A stretch of 64,000 bases of DNA from Callaeas wilsoni (taxonomy: Eukaryota; Chordata; Aves; Passeriformes; Callaeidae). Positions 14,810-28,599 of this stretch are shown here, piece after piece; within the stretch, counting starts at the first letter, position 1; each line of letters opens with the position of its first letter. Location of the stretch: positions 35,786-99,785 of the forward strand of contig VWPU01018787.1 of assembly GCA_013398955.1 (NCBI GenBank). Direction: 5' to 3'. The position numbers and the translations under genes were made by a program. The notes beneath the pieces are model-generated. The model did not search any database. It worked only from the letters and a program-made list of their open reading frames with translations, and was not told where the DNA came from.

Positions 14810-15015
14810 AGTATAATGAAGAACAAGTAAGATTTAAAAAGACATTGTAGGAATGGCAAGAGAATTAGAAGCTGAGAAGCTGCACTGTGCAAGGGAAGAC
14901 ACCAGAAAAAATACGAGGAAAGTTCAACAGAGAAGGTATAAGGAAAAGAAGTTTAAGGCAGAAAACGTTAAAAGAGAAGAAAGTGCCAACAGCTGAATAA
15001 ATAAGAAAGACTTGT
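14810..15015 (+). repeat. Purine-rich tract
   Basis: The plus strand is strongly biased to A and G, with many AAGA/GAGAA words and few pyrimidines for about 200 bases. No unit repeats exactly. It may be a decayed repeat tail or simple low-complexity DNA. Confidence 0.5.
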
Positions 15016-17198
15016 TCTCCATTTCAGTTGATAGTTAATTACTAAAACCACATCTTATATAAGTAAAATTATTCTATATTCTATATTTTGGGTTTACATA
15101 TTTTATTATTTCAACATCTATCAGAATGTTATCAGAAAAATAATAATAGTGTGGAAAATGTTTTCACAGCAAGAAGAACATTAGGATACCAAAGGGTAAG
15201 TCTATTGTTTTAAGCAGATATATAACATATAAACCTGATGTTGTAATATAAAAATAATAATAAAAAATAGAATTAAAAAGGAATTTAATAATGCAACTTC
15301 TTAGCATTTTTACTGACTCAAATTTAGATGTCCAAACAACTATGCAGTTCCCTCTGTTAACACATGATGTACTCTTGCAGACATGAAACTGAACACTCAA
15401 TAATCAGCAGTGTTTCTCTATATATTTCATGTTATCTCTAAAAGGAAGAGATACAGTTTAATGCATTAACAATCTCTTTTTTGTAATACATTAATGGCAT
15501 CTCATTTTGAGCAATCACTCATTCACATATTACAAAGGTTTTGCAAGACCACCTTGTCAAATCAAAGGACTTGGTCATTGAATAGTTGATTTTTACTGCT
15601 TGCTCTTTTTGTAGAACGAGGCAAAGGTATTTAAGGGAGGCTCAAGTCTGCAGGGTGCTTCTGTATTAATACATTCTCTTGAACAAGGAGTAGTAATGAT
15701 GGTTAAACATCTGGGCAATTTAGACAATCAACAATTCAGATATTGTCATGTTCAACAACCATTTGACTTCCCTGCAATATATCAAGACTGTCAAATTCAT
15801 GTACATCCAGCAATACTTTAAATATGAGAACAACATACTTTCAGAGAATTCTTCACAGAATGCTATGAGAGATCTGAATCTATTGCTAGAATAGTTATCT
15901 TAACAGAATTAAAATATGGAAACCTCTGATCTTCTTTATTTGACTTCTGATCTTGTTCCAAAAACTTGTTCCAAATGTGTAAAGCAGTTCATTTCTCCTG
16001 GAATATCTTTGAAACATCATACCATTGTCTATTCAGTATAATTTTGAAAAGTGATTTACTCAGAGCACTCAATATATTTAATGATGATCATTTAATAATT
16101 TGATAATTATAGCAAACACTTTCATATATGCTTCCAAATATTTTTGCATTCTTTCAGACATGTAGCTCTAGTTTCTGAATACTGGGTATATTTCTGGCTG
16201 TAGTAAAAGAACTGTTTTGGGAACAGTTCCAGCCCTGGGTTTTTTTGGTGTTGATTTAATGAACATCAATATTAAGAATGTAAATTTCTGTTAGTTTGGA
16301 TTTTTTAATAAACAACTTTACTTCACATACTTGCAGTGTAACATGGGGTATAAAGAAACAGAAAGCAATTGTTATAGAAAGGAATTATAATTCCGATAAC
16401 AAATTTTCAAATTTTTACAAGCTTATCAAGGAACCAAAAAGGGAGATAAAACTTTTATAAAAATGTGCAAGCTTATCTGTATGGTGACAAGCTTAGTAGT
16501 TAACAAAACATTTTCAAAGCATTATGATGTGTCTTTCTCAAATAATGATTTTCCAACCTTTTCTAGACGACTTCTAAAAGAGTTCCCTTAAAAGTGCACT
16601 GTGCAATGCTGCAGAGTGTCAGTGGTTCAATATAAAACATTAAACTGTAAAAAACATGTTTGTCAACTGATCGGACTGATATAAAAGGATTATTAGATGT
16701 ATGAGTTTTTTTCTATTCCAATAAATACCTCTCACATACAAAAGGCTATCTTAATTTTTAGTAAAAAATACAGAATAGTGTGGGATTTTTAGATAATTTT
16801 TTCAAGGCAGAAATATCTTGTCAATTAGATCAATAGTGAAGAAAATTAACTTCTTTCCCAAAATCCGTGCTGCTATTTTACTGAAAAGGGGACTTTTCTT
16901 CCTGTTATATGTCCCAAAACTTACAAAATATTTGTGAAAATTTTCTTTAAGCTGGTCCTGATAGCTGACATTGTACCATAAGGCACAGAGTTTATATACA
17001 TGCCCCTCTGGAGCTTCAGGATACAGTTTGCAAACACACATAACATGTGTCTTATAATATTTCATAGGTACATAAAACTTGATTTCTGAAAAAAATTACA
17101 TAAAATATCTTAAATAGGACTTAATACCAAGTCAGTTTTAGTGGGTAGAACTAAGGAGAACATGGTTATTGGGTTGGGACTCAAACGACTACAAAGTA

Positions 17199-17227
17199 TA
17201 ATCTCTCTCTAAATCAGAGAGAGATTA
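17199..17227. repeat. Perfect 12-bp inverted repeat, 5-nt loop
   Basis: TAATCTCTCTCT (17,199-17,210) is the exact reverse complement of AGAGAGAGATTA (17,216-17,227), with AAATC between. The pairing stops at both ends. It could form a small hairpin; no function is known. Confidence 0.85.
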
Positions 17228-17940
17228 CTATCAAGCAAAAGGTGACTCCACAGGCTAAAACAGATTTAGAGAATTTCATCCTTGTGTCACCTGTTCTAAC
17301 AGGTTTCTTACTCTTTCGTACATACCAGCTGCTAAAATGAATGCTGAAATTCCTGGGGGCTAATTCCTGAGGGCTCCTCCTGCAAAGAGAAAGAATGGTT
17401 ACAAACTATATATTTTGTTTGGGTCTTTTTTTTTTTTTTAAATATGTGTTTTCAAATAAGATGGGGGACATGCTGAATGAACAATTTCATTCAATTCTGT
17501 TTGAAAAGAGAAACTTAAAACATTGCATCTTGTAACTTTCTGGGATATTGCTTCAGTAACATGTCAGTGAAATAAAGGTGACCAGCAAAAACACCCAGGT
17601 TTGGTGGTTAGGGATTTTTTTCGCCTTTTCAATTTTTTCCTCCCCCACAAAAAGTATAGCAGTAATACTTGGGGTAGCATCCGCCTAGATGGGAACCTGT
17701 GCATAAAGGACTACCTCAATCATACCGAGACAAATCAGCTTTGATATTGCTTTTTCAAAAGGGTATTCATAGGTTCTGCCACAGTAGGAACCCTGGCACA
17801 GTGCTAGATCTGATGCATCTTTGTTTCCATCTGCCACCACTGGATATTATGAAACACAGTTTTTGTCATTACTCTTCACAAAGCAGACCACACAGTCTTA
17901 GAGCACTGCAACTGTTAGGCTGGGATTGACTACACGCAGG

Positions 17941-17968
17941 GAAAAAAAAAAAGAAAGAAAGAAAAGAG
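17941..17968 (+). repeat. A-rich / GAAA simple repeat
   Basis: A run of eleven A residues is followed by three AAAG units and AAAAGAG. It is a microsatellite-like low-complexity tract. Confidence 0.85.
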
Positions 17969-20900
17969 AACCCAAGAGGGATAATTCATTTCTTCAGGGC
18001 AAATGGTAGCTGCAGCAAACAGCTTTACGGGCTCTGTAAGGATACCAAATCTCTACACCTCCAACATTAGGGTAAGTATACAAATCTAGATAGAACACCT
18101 ACATGCTTTCCCTTGTCTCAGTTTCCTCAGCAGTTTGAAGCACTTCTTTGATCTCAGATTAGAATCCCCTATGGTTTTTTTGATCTCTGCCCCTGTAGCT
18201 CATGATTCCTGATCTGATCCCGTCTCACTTGTGTATCCAGTTTTCTGCTTCTCGTACTTTCCTCTTCTTTTCTCTTCAGCATACCTTGGTCGGTGAAAGA
18301 CTACTTCACACTGTCCTAATAAAATTCCAAAACTGGTAGCTTCTTTCTTAGTAATCTTCCTCTCTAACTTGATGCTGAAAATTGGCAACCAACTCCAAAT
18401 GTCAAAAGGATTATGCAATCAGACGCCTTCTTCTGAGGACAGTGGCCCACCATCCAACATTGAAGAGGAAACGAGAACACAAGTAGACCCTAGTCAAAGC
18501 ATCTTCATTTTGTGTCCAAGTTGTAAGCCTTCTGTATCTTATCATGTGTATAGAAGTGATTACTGAAACAATCATGGACAGATATTTGAATTATGAAATA
18601 CCTTACATTTGGGTGATTTTGAAGAGCTCACTTTCTTGATGAAAAGCTGCAAATTTCTAGGAATACCAAAGTATGCTTTGCTTTTTTAAGACAAAATTGT
18701 ATTTCTACCAAAACCAAGTTCCAATGAAATGCCCTAATAATGGGAGGATTAGTTACATGCACTTCATTTGACAAAGTTGTAAACTTATTTTTAAAGATAT
18801 AGACAAGTATATAATGTTAAGGAACTGGATAATTTTTGATGTGAAGCACAGCAAACTTTTTAAGAAAATTTGGGGAGCAATTATAAGGAAACTGAGGGAA
18901 AATGAGTAAAAAGAGCCAAAGCTATAACATGTGGAGAGTAGTGGGTCTGGGAAACCTGATGAGATATAAGATTTATTATTTAATAATTAGGATCAAAATT
19001 TTAAAGAGTATTCAAAGCAGGAATGGTAAGCTTATTCCTGATGCTGTAAAATATGATGGGTGGATAATGCTACTCATTCATAGGAGAATTCAAATGGCAA
19101 AAATAGTAAGCTTTGAGAATAACATAAATAATATTTTGAACGGATTTATATAAGGCCAAGAGGCAACTGCAGTGATAACAGAAGGGTAAGACTCAGGCAG
19201 TTAGACAGGTACATTTAGATACTGGAAATAAATAATTGAAAAAAAACCACTAAATTTTCTATAAAGTTTGTATATCTAGTTGTGTAGGAGAGAAAGTACC
19301 TTAACTAAAAATATTTGTGAATCTAAAAGCACTAGTATTGCCAACGAGTACAGAGAAAAAATAATGAAAAAGGGCTTAGCAAAAACATAAACATCTACCT
19401 TTGGTTATCTTCCTTTAAATTTAAGCAAGCATGCTAAAAAAGAGAAGAAATCAGCATTATCAATGATAGAACAGAGATCACAGAAAAATAGAGAGGAATT
19501 TGAGGATGTGCTCAGAACTAGAAAGGAAAAATGGGAAGAGGAAATTTGGCAAGTTAATAATACTCAAAAGTATTTAATTTCTGGTTGATCTGATTTTTTT
19601 TTCTTTCTCCCCCAAACCCTTAAAACACTTTAATGATGCTTTAGGTGACTTTTCCTTAGATGAGGTCAGTTTTGAAATGAAAATCACTATTTAGCATAGA
19701 TATGTAGGTTTTCCATTTGTAGACTTCATATCAGGCTTGCATTTTCTCTTGCTATGCATTAGATTTAGATGCCATTCTGTTTTCCTTATGAGGTCAAAAT
19801 AGGTATAATACACAATTTCTTTGCTAAGTGAGATTGAGCTAACATGAAAACTGGTATAATTGCCACAGTAATTGAGAAATTTTTTAAATGAAGTTCCTAA
19901 TACTGAAAAAGCAGGAAGAATTTCCTCGCATTTGTACTTGCTGATGGCTGCAGTTGTTAGCAGCAGATGCTCCCACACTAAGGCTGATAATGGGATACCT
20001 ATTGGAGCAGATGGAATAAGCATTATTGCTAGCACAGCATAAAATACTTTAAATGCACAAGTTTGAAAAATGCTTTCTAAAGGAGTTTGCAAAATGCATC
20101 AGCAGACATGCAGCTAATGGTATCTGAGGTAAATTAGAGCATTGCTCGATGGGAATGTAATGACGCTACTTCTGTGTGTGTGGGGGGGGGAATACAGAAA
20201 CAGGACTATCGGCAAAGAGAAATATTTTAATGTCCTTTGATCGAAATGAAAAAGAAAAACAGCTAAGTAAATTTTGAATTTAAAATACTAATAAAGCTGA
20301 AGTGTAGCAAAGATGTGGGGTGAGAATTCCCTGTACTGTAAAATGGATTATCTTGCTATCCATAATCATAAGCAACTGTTCATTACTTTGCCAGTCTGAA
20401 CTCTTAATTTGGTTGAAAGAGACTGAGATTTTGCATTTATACCCTGGAGAGCTAATTTTCTCTCCAGGATGCCCCAAAAGTTTTGGCAGTTGCTAGTGCT
20501 TTTCCTGCCCCTCCAGAAAATGAATGAGTTGATGAGGACTGATAAGAGGAACTATTTGCTGTTCCCTTGAAGACTGACTGGGCTGAAAGCTAGTTGTTTT
20601 CCTGAATGGGACAGGAAGATGAACAATGTTATGGTATCACTCTTTCCCATAACTTTCTCATTGGACCTCAGCAGCAAAGTCTTTTTGGAAAATCTTTAAG
20701 ATCCCTCTCTGAATTCACATCCCGGACAGAACGAGCATGCCTTCTTTAAAGTGACAAACTGTCTCCAAATACAGCAGCCATTTCTTTTCAAGCCTTTCTT
20801 CAATTCTGTGCAATCCAGGCATTTCTTCTCTGCTGACAAAAAAAATGATGTTTGTTTTTATTTACGAATTGTAAAGTTTCTTTTCTGACTCATCTTAATC

Positions 20901-22480
20901 ATAGGACAGGGACCTGGCAGTTGAGATTCATACGTGAGGCTCTCAAAGAGCCCCCCTTGTCCATTCAGCCATTAATATCCTTGCTACAGCTATCTAAAGG
21001 TCAGCTGGTTTCCCATTGCCATATCATAAAAAATGCTGCTAACACAGAGGTGCCAATAGTATTAGACTATTTGCATTTGAAGTGCTTGAAAACTGACATG
21101 ATCGAAGAAGCTTAGATCCTTTTAAACATTCAAACAATTAACATTAAAGAGCTAACATCTGAAAACAGAATTGTTACCTAAATGCAAAAAAAAGTAAATT
21201 AAAAAATAAAGAAAAGTTAGACAACAGGCATTTTGGCAAGTAAAGTTTTAGACTACATTACTAGAAATAATTTTCAACAATAATATTTTTAAATAGTCTA
21301 TAGGAACATAGAAAATACATTTTCCACTTCTTAGTGAAAGAAGCTAGGCTTGGATTGCCTTAACTAACTTTCAGATCACAGAAAAATATTCTAAATGGCT
21401 TTCAAAAGCCCTTCTGCTGGTTGGAAACAATTGCTAAAATCACAATTTACTTTCTTTCCTTGCCTATCAATAGCAATTCAAATGCTAACAAAACACTTTA
21501 TCATACTCCCAATTGTAAAAAAAGTAACAATTAAACAGATATTTCATTCATGGTATACTGTTACAGAGATTATTAAAAACAGCATTTCCAAATCTGTTCA
21601 GTGGAGATTTCACAAAACTTCTGGATTGTGAGATATTTGCATCTCTTGAACCATCAAGATAATAAACTTTTCCCCCTAAATTTTTACAAACTAGAAAGTA
21701 ATTTTACAAAGAAACCAATGAGCTCTTAACTCTTGCAACATCTGTAGAATTTTTCCAGGAACTTTTTTTATGTTTGAAAGGCCATTATTACACCAAAAAT
21801 TAATCTGAAACATGGTCACAGAAATATGCTTTTCTGGCTTAGACCTTTGCTTTATTATTTCTCAACGCTGTTGAATTTCCCTTCACATTAGGGATAACAA
21901 TGATATTACTGTATGATGCTGAAAAAACTGTGAGATCAGTGTGGAATTTTAAAATCAATTATAAAAAATTATGTTTTCCAAATTATTAATCTATAAACCC
22001 TTAGGCTATAAGACTTTGCTCAAGTGAATCTACATCGAGGCTCATAATTTTAGAGATAAAAATTCTACAGGAGACAAGACTGGATACAGTAAGTACTGGA
22101 CACTAATTAATGAAAATATTGAAATGAATGATATAAAAAACTTCAATGAAGGCCTTAATGCTACCTAAAAGGACCATCAAGAGCAAATACCAACCAACCT
22201 TTTAAAATAAAGATTTACTTAACATCCTGAATTTGTAGTACCTAAGTCAGTCAAAAAGGAAAAAAACCTGAAGGAAGTTGCTTAGCCATAGAAGAAGGAT
22301 ACTCTAGCTCAAAAAATCACAAATCAAAAGGAGTTAATTAGGCAGAGAGATGAAATATATTAATTGAATAGTCCAGGTGCCAAAACAGGATGTATTTCTC
22401 AAAAACAAAAAATATCCAGGAATTTTGCACTACTCTGATTTAAGGTGAATAGCTCCTTATAAGTTTCACCTCATCTTCAC

Positions 22481-22504
22481 ATATCTTGAAACACTTCAAG
22501 ATAT
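22481..22504. repeat. Perfect 10-bp inverted repeat, 4-nt loop
   Basis: ATATCTTGAA and TTCAAGATAT flank ACAC. It is short, and AT-rich DNA of this length often yields such hairpins by chance. Confidence 0.8.
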
Positions 22505-25500
22505 CAGCATAAATTTTAAATTAATAAATAGAAATTAAGACCAGAAGCACCATAGGACCAACAGGAGACTGAGGAGCAAATCTTGCTCTCACACCTATTT
22601 TTGCATTGATTTTATGAGGTTTAAATGAGGATATGAGGATTAAATGGAGATAAGGAGAAAGATGCTTTTTCTTTTCTGTTTTACAAAAAAAATTGCCACC
22701 TTAGATTAGTTGATACAGACTCAAAAAAGCATATTGTTCTCTCATTTTATCAAAAATATTTTTTCATACTATATACCCTCTTCAAACTCACAGGATTGTG
22801 GTAGCCATCATACTGCTTGTGAAAAAATGCATTTGAAAAACGTTCCTGAAATTAGAAAATTAAAGACATGAGCAGACAAACAAGTTATTCCAAGGTGCAT
22901 CAATGTTTGAAACTTTGCCACATCAGTTTCTCTTCAGGAACTACCATATGCAATGCTCTTACCCTGAGGCGCATGTAGGTAGGTAAATGATAGGGAGGTT
23001 ATTCCTTTCTCCAGAGGATAAGCCCTCTCATGTTTCCATAGAGTGAGAATATGCAGACTGTTCTTGTGGAAAGGCCCTATTGTAAATTAGTACATAGCTT
23101 CACTTGAGGAAAAAGAAAAAAAAGCCCACCCATATTCTTAGAATTAAGGCATCGAATAACTTCTCATAGCAGAGGAGAAAGCTAATGTAGAAAAACATAA
23201 TGGCTGATGAATTAATGTCTCACACTACTGACTATTTTGTCATATTGGAAATGATTGGGACACAAAGAATGCAGTAATCAGAAATAAATACTTGATAACA
23301 TTCCATATTTCCTACAGAAGTGTTTACTTTGGTTATAAAGATTAACTAAATGATACAAATTTATTAGATCAATGAGTCATACAGACTGCACAACTAGGAA
23401 CTCCATTACAGGTATAATAACTGGAATTTATCCAAAGTATAATTTATAAAGGCATTCAGTTTGAGCAATAAAAACTCCAAGAGATGGAAGCATTTTAAGT
23501 AGTTCATTACACTATCTTCTAAAATCTTAAGCTTTATTCTTCCTTGGAAAATACACCACATTTCAGTCAGGCTTGAACCAGTCTCCTCCATGTGAGGAAA
23601 GTCTTATCAAGCCATTGCTTCATCTCATTTTTAATAATGTGAACAGGCTGAACTTCTTGTATAGAGCAGTTTTCTGATATTAGAGCATTTTCTTGTTTTG
23701 CTCCTATATGCTTATCCAATTTTTAGAGTATTTTAAATTATCAAGTATGGTACTCCACTATGGGGCACAACTATAAACAGAATTTTCCTTCAACTCATTA
23801 CTGCTTTTTTTATATAGTCTCTACATCTATATATAGAATTTCTCCTATGGCATTCATGCTGGCAACACCTTCCAGAATGTCTGTCTAGCCTTTTCTTGTA
23901 TATGACAAAAGTAAATTTGGAGGACAACTGAGAAGTGGAAGAGTTAGTCAGTTATTCAGAAATTTCAGAGAAGCAGTCCATGTGTGTGTGACTGGCCAAG
24001 AAAAATAGAACTACTTCCTAAAGTGTTGAGAAATGGTGTAATGGAGGCTGGCATGAAAAACTTAGCAGAGTGAATAACCAGCATTTCAGGACTGAATGAA
24101 AAATTACTGGCAAAGTGAGAGCATCCCATGCAGAACTTTGGCCAGCATTTGGACCTTTTTCTGCATCATATTGATAACCATCAATCACTATGATGTAGGA
24201 GAAGAAAACTGAAAAATGTACACACAGAAAATATAAATAAAATCAAAGCAGCTAGAAAAATATTCTTTACATTTCCTTAGAGCAAAAAGGTTCCGCGAAG
24301 ACTAAGCTGGGAGAAGATGCAAGGTTAGAAAGACATTTGGAGAGGAATACACAAGTTAACACAATGGGCTGTGCAAAAGAGAGTTATTGGCCTTTGACCA
24401 GTCCACCATTCCACAAGTGAAAAGATCAGAACCTCATACTTCTTTCAGCAACACTTTAATGGCTTCACAGAAAAAGGTCAGCTGGATAGATGCAAAGCAA
24501 GCACTGTTACTCTCTGAAAAAGATGAAGGAAAAATTGTGGAAAGTTAATAACAAGTTTAAGCTACATGCAATATGCTATCTCCTCTACAAAGTTATTAAG
24601 CCTTTAATCTACAAGGTTATTAAGCTTTTCAACACAGTTACCATCCAGTCAAAGGTGAAATGAAGTTTTATTCTGAATAATAAACATAAAATCAGACATC
24701 TTGCAAAATAATTAATACCTTCCCATTTGGCCTCCCACCTTACAGAAAGTATGTTATTGCCCAGAAGGTGGATTTGTGTGTTTAACTCATTATTTTCATG
24801 AGGAAGACTGATAGCAGACCCTTCATTGCTTAGATTGTTATGTACTAACAAACAAGTTCAAAAGGTAAGACAACTATGCAAATTATACTCTTCAAATACC
24901 AGAGATATTTTCACTTTAGTTTTTCTGTAAAAATACTTTTGATCTGCTGCAGTAAAATCACACTAAACACAACAAGTTGAGACATACTGTAGACTTTCTG
25001 TAACTAAATATACAACGAAGTCCCTAGGTTTAGATTAATGAATTTCCACCAAAGAAGAATTTTCGGTGTTAGACTCACTTGCTATAAAACAAATTAATTA
25101 CATTTTAATAATGTGTTAGTTATTAGCACAGGTGGATTTTTTTAAAGCATCATGTTGACAGTCTTCTGAAAGTCATTGTACATTACTTAAAACCGTTCTA
25201 CATTTACTTGAGTAGTGATTTCTCTGCATTTAATTACACTCCCTTCATGAATCCAGGACAGTCTCTAGTCTCGGTACGTATGGGATGGTCTCAGATAAGA
25301 ACTTGACAATGTACTTAGATTTCCATTGCTGCTACACAGAAATATCATTTTCTACAGTTATGAGAGTCTGGCAGTCACTAATGTATTTCAAAATTGACTA
25401 GGTCATTTGTTCTCTCCATCTAAAAGCATTGGATACAGCGATAGGCATTTAGTGAGAGGAAACCCATTAAAATGAATGGGAAATCTTATTTTATAAAAAC

Positions 25501-28500
25501 AATAAGGAGATGCTTTCCAGATTCCTCCTGCAATTAGTTTCATTTCATTCTAAACCTAAACTTTTAATTAATTATTTAATTATCAATGTCAGTATTTTCT
25601 TTTCTAGACAGCATTGATTTGGTTTTGGGTTTTTTTTGTTTGTTTGTTTAGGTCTTTAGGTACCTGCATGCAAATATCCTAATGTACAGGAAGATACAAA
25701 AAAAATCCATGAAAACATGTATCAGATGTTTTTAAATTTTTTTTCTGCAGAAGATTTCCAATCTGTGGAATCTGAATATAAAGATGAAGCGGGAGCTGAA
25801 CCAGTGTTTTGCTTTTAAACAAAAGGGTATATTTCCTGTTTCCTTTTTAAAATCAAATTACCAATAGACAGAAAATGCAATTCACTGAACATCTGTTGTT
25901 CTTCTCGTAGATCAAATCATTTAAATATAGAAAGTTATTCTGTATGTGTCAGAGCAGGGGGAGCAGATGTTGATCAGCAGTGAGTGGCTTTTCAACAAGA
26001 TTATATTTTAAGATGGGCAACACTTTTTGCCCCATTCTCATTTGTTTGTCATTTTCAATATGAGAACACATTATTTGCTGGACTCATCCTTGTGCCAAAT
26101 TTTGGTTGGATTGAGCTTTAAAACATTGGCTAGGACTTTAGACTTAAGAAATTCTTCAGGACAGTGCCAGTGCTCTGTACTCAGTAGTTATCGTAATTAG
26201 AAATTCTTTCAACACATTTTAAACCAAACATATTGAAATTATACTTTATGTATACTCATTCACAAGTATGAAAAAACCCTAATATTGTAAGCCTGTTTAT
26301 TCTTTCTTCTTAAAAGAGCTTAAACTGGAGTTATTTACATTTCTGACCTTTAAATACCTAATACCTTATGTACCTAATACACTAAATACCTAATTCCTGA
26401 GGCTAATTTTCCTGAACTATTCGTCTAGCCAGCCAAAAGACTTGTACATGGAAGTTTTACCTTAAAGATCCCTAGCTTTATCCAGTCAGAGCGCCCACTT
26501 TGGGGAGATTACTGAAGTCCAGACATTTAATGGAAGATGTAGAGAACGCAACTCCAAGCCAACATCTTTACTCTACAGTGTCCAGTGTGACATGAGAAAG
26601 CAGCTGCATGTACCAGAGTTTCAAGGTCATTCTGTCTTCAAGTCTCTCTTATTGTTCATATTTGGAGTGTTCTGGTTTAATTTCTTCCTAGCAGAAGGAG
26701 AACCATCTACTTTCCATGATGGTAATATTCCTTGGCAGAGTAGTAGACAACACATTATTTTAGTGCATTAATATTTATGTTTGAGGGTCTTATTTAAAGT
26801 ACATCTTTTTGAATGCTGTTCAAACTTGCATCCAGAAAATATTTTTAATTTAAAACCAACTCTTTCTTAGCATATAAACACTCTTCTTTCTACAATGTAC
26901 ATAAACTGCATAAATAAAAGGCCTTTTTCACCTCTGATATTTCTTGTTTTAATATATTTTTCATCATTATGAAGAAAATGAATATGGCTTACCATATGCT
27001 AGCTGCTAGCTGTAGGCTACGAAATGTCCTCATGTCCCATAGAGACATATTTTCAAAAAATGTAACGGAGAACTTTGCAGGTTTAGACCTGAGATTTACG
27101 GTGTTCATGACTGACCTTTCCAGCTGAAAACCAGATCTGTCTTTGTTTAATATGAAAAATGAGGCCCTGATCTTTCTTTACATCATCCTCATCCAATTCA
27201 CAAAACTGTATTTCCAATTTTAATGATGGGCTTGTTATCATAAAATAATCAAAGGAATCAAATAATCAAATAATGAGTTAAAAATTAAAGCAGGGCTTCT
27301 GAGGTCAGGATAGAGACTGTGTTGTGTTAAACAAGGGAGATGAAGCTTTAGCTTCACATCATACTTCCATGAAACTTAAGTTACAAGTCTTCAGTTATTT
27401 CAGTTATTAAAGCCAAAGAAGGTGAAAAAATGTTGTTTTCAAATAAAAATGCCTTTTAGTTTATGTACTCTTTACTCCAGATTGTATTTACAGAGGGTAA
27501 GAAATGCTGTTCTGTTTAAATATTTTCTTCTTGGGTAAGTGTTAGATATATCATAACAGTAATAGTCTAGCATCAAAAGTATACATTAAATAAACACAGA
27601 TTTAATTTTCAAACACATAAAAATTCTTTCAAAGTTTTGTCCCTCATTAGGTATTTCATCTTCTTTGGTTTAGCTAATTGTAGATGTCCAGAGGCTTATA
27701 CAGGCTTATTGACTTCTTTCTTTATCAAAGGTTCTGTAAGAACTTGTTTAAAAAGGGTGTTGATATTATATACTTAAAAGCTTTTTCTCATTTAATAATC
27801 CTGAACATGACAGCCAGCTGCTTTTATGCAAACAAAACTCAGAGCTTTGTTTCATAATATTTTCTTCTGATTATTTTTCACAGCAAATAATAACTGCTTC
27901 CCAATTTCTCTACTCTTTATTTTGCTATGTTTCAATACTAAATTATACTATTACCCTTTTGCCTCTTTTCATGTTGCTGTTATGTAAGATGTAAGAATTT
28001 GAACTTTCTGGAAGGAGTCAGTATTCTTAGCTGTTCTCTGGTAATACTTCTTTGCACTGTGTAAATAAAATAATGCTAAAATATGGACCAAAGTTATGAT
28101 TTTCTTTGCATTTTATTTAGAATAGGACAACAGATATCAAAGAAAGAAGAGCAAGGAAACCCAAAATATCTTCTAGTTCAGTCCACTGTCCCAAGGCCAA
28201 ACCAACCATCCTTAAAAACATTCTTGATGTATTTTCTTCCAAATTGTTTTGTTGAATTTTCAACGACATAAGTTTTCCCTTTGCTAGTAAACGTTCCTAT
28301 TGTCTAGATATTTATAAAAAATAACAATATTTTCCTGCTCCCTGACTTTCTGCTCTTTAATTCTTATGCACTGGTCTCTGGAATTGAGTAAGGACTGTGA
28401 TCTGTTTGTAGTGGAAGTGCAGATGAAGTAAGGGATATTACTTCTTTTTTCAGAAAATCAAGGACATAAACCCCAAATTGATTTTATGCTTTTACTTGCA

Positions 28501-28599
28501 ATGAGGCAGCCCACGACAACATAATTGCCTCTTATACTGACAACTTAATAAAAAATCCTAAATTGTCCTCTCTCCATCCATCCAGTTCACAGTAAGACC

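Larger units (their letters stand above)
15016..28599. other. Long AT-rich intergenic stretch, no gene recognised
   Basis: Nothing codes for a recognisable product across 13.6 kb. The longest frame is 133 codons on the minus strand (19,691-20,092), without a known domain. Within it are a perfect hairpin at 17,199-17,227, a T-rich run near 17,427-17,440, an A/GAAA simple repeat at 17,941-17,968 and another short hairpin at 22,481-22,504. Confidence 0.55.

Noticed and set aside
19691..20092. 133-codon minus-strand frame, the longest outside repeats and the island
   Set aside because: No known domain, AT-rich composition like its flanks, no splice or promoter context. A frame of this length is expected by chance in 64 kb.
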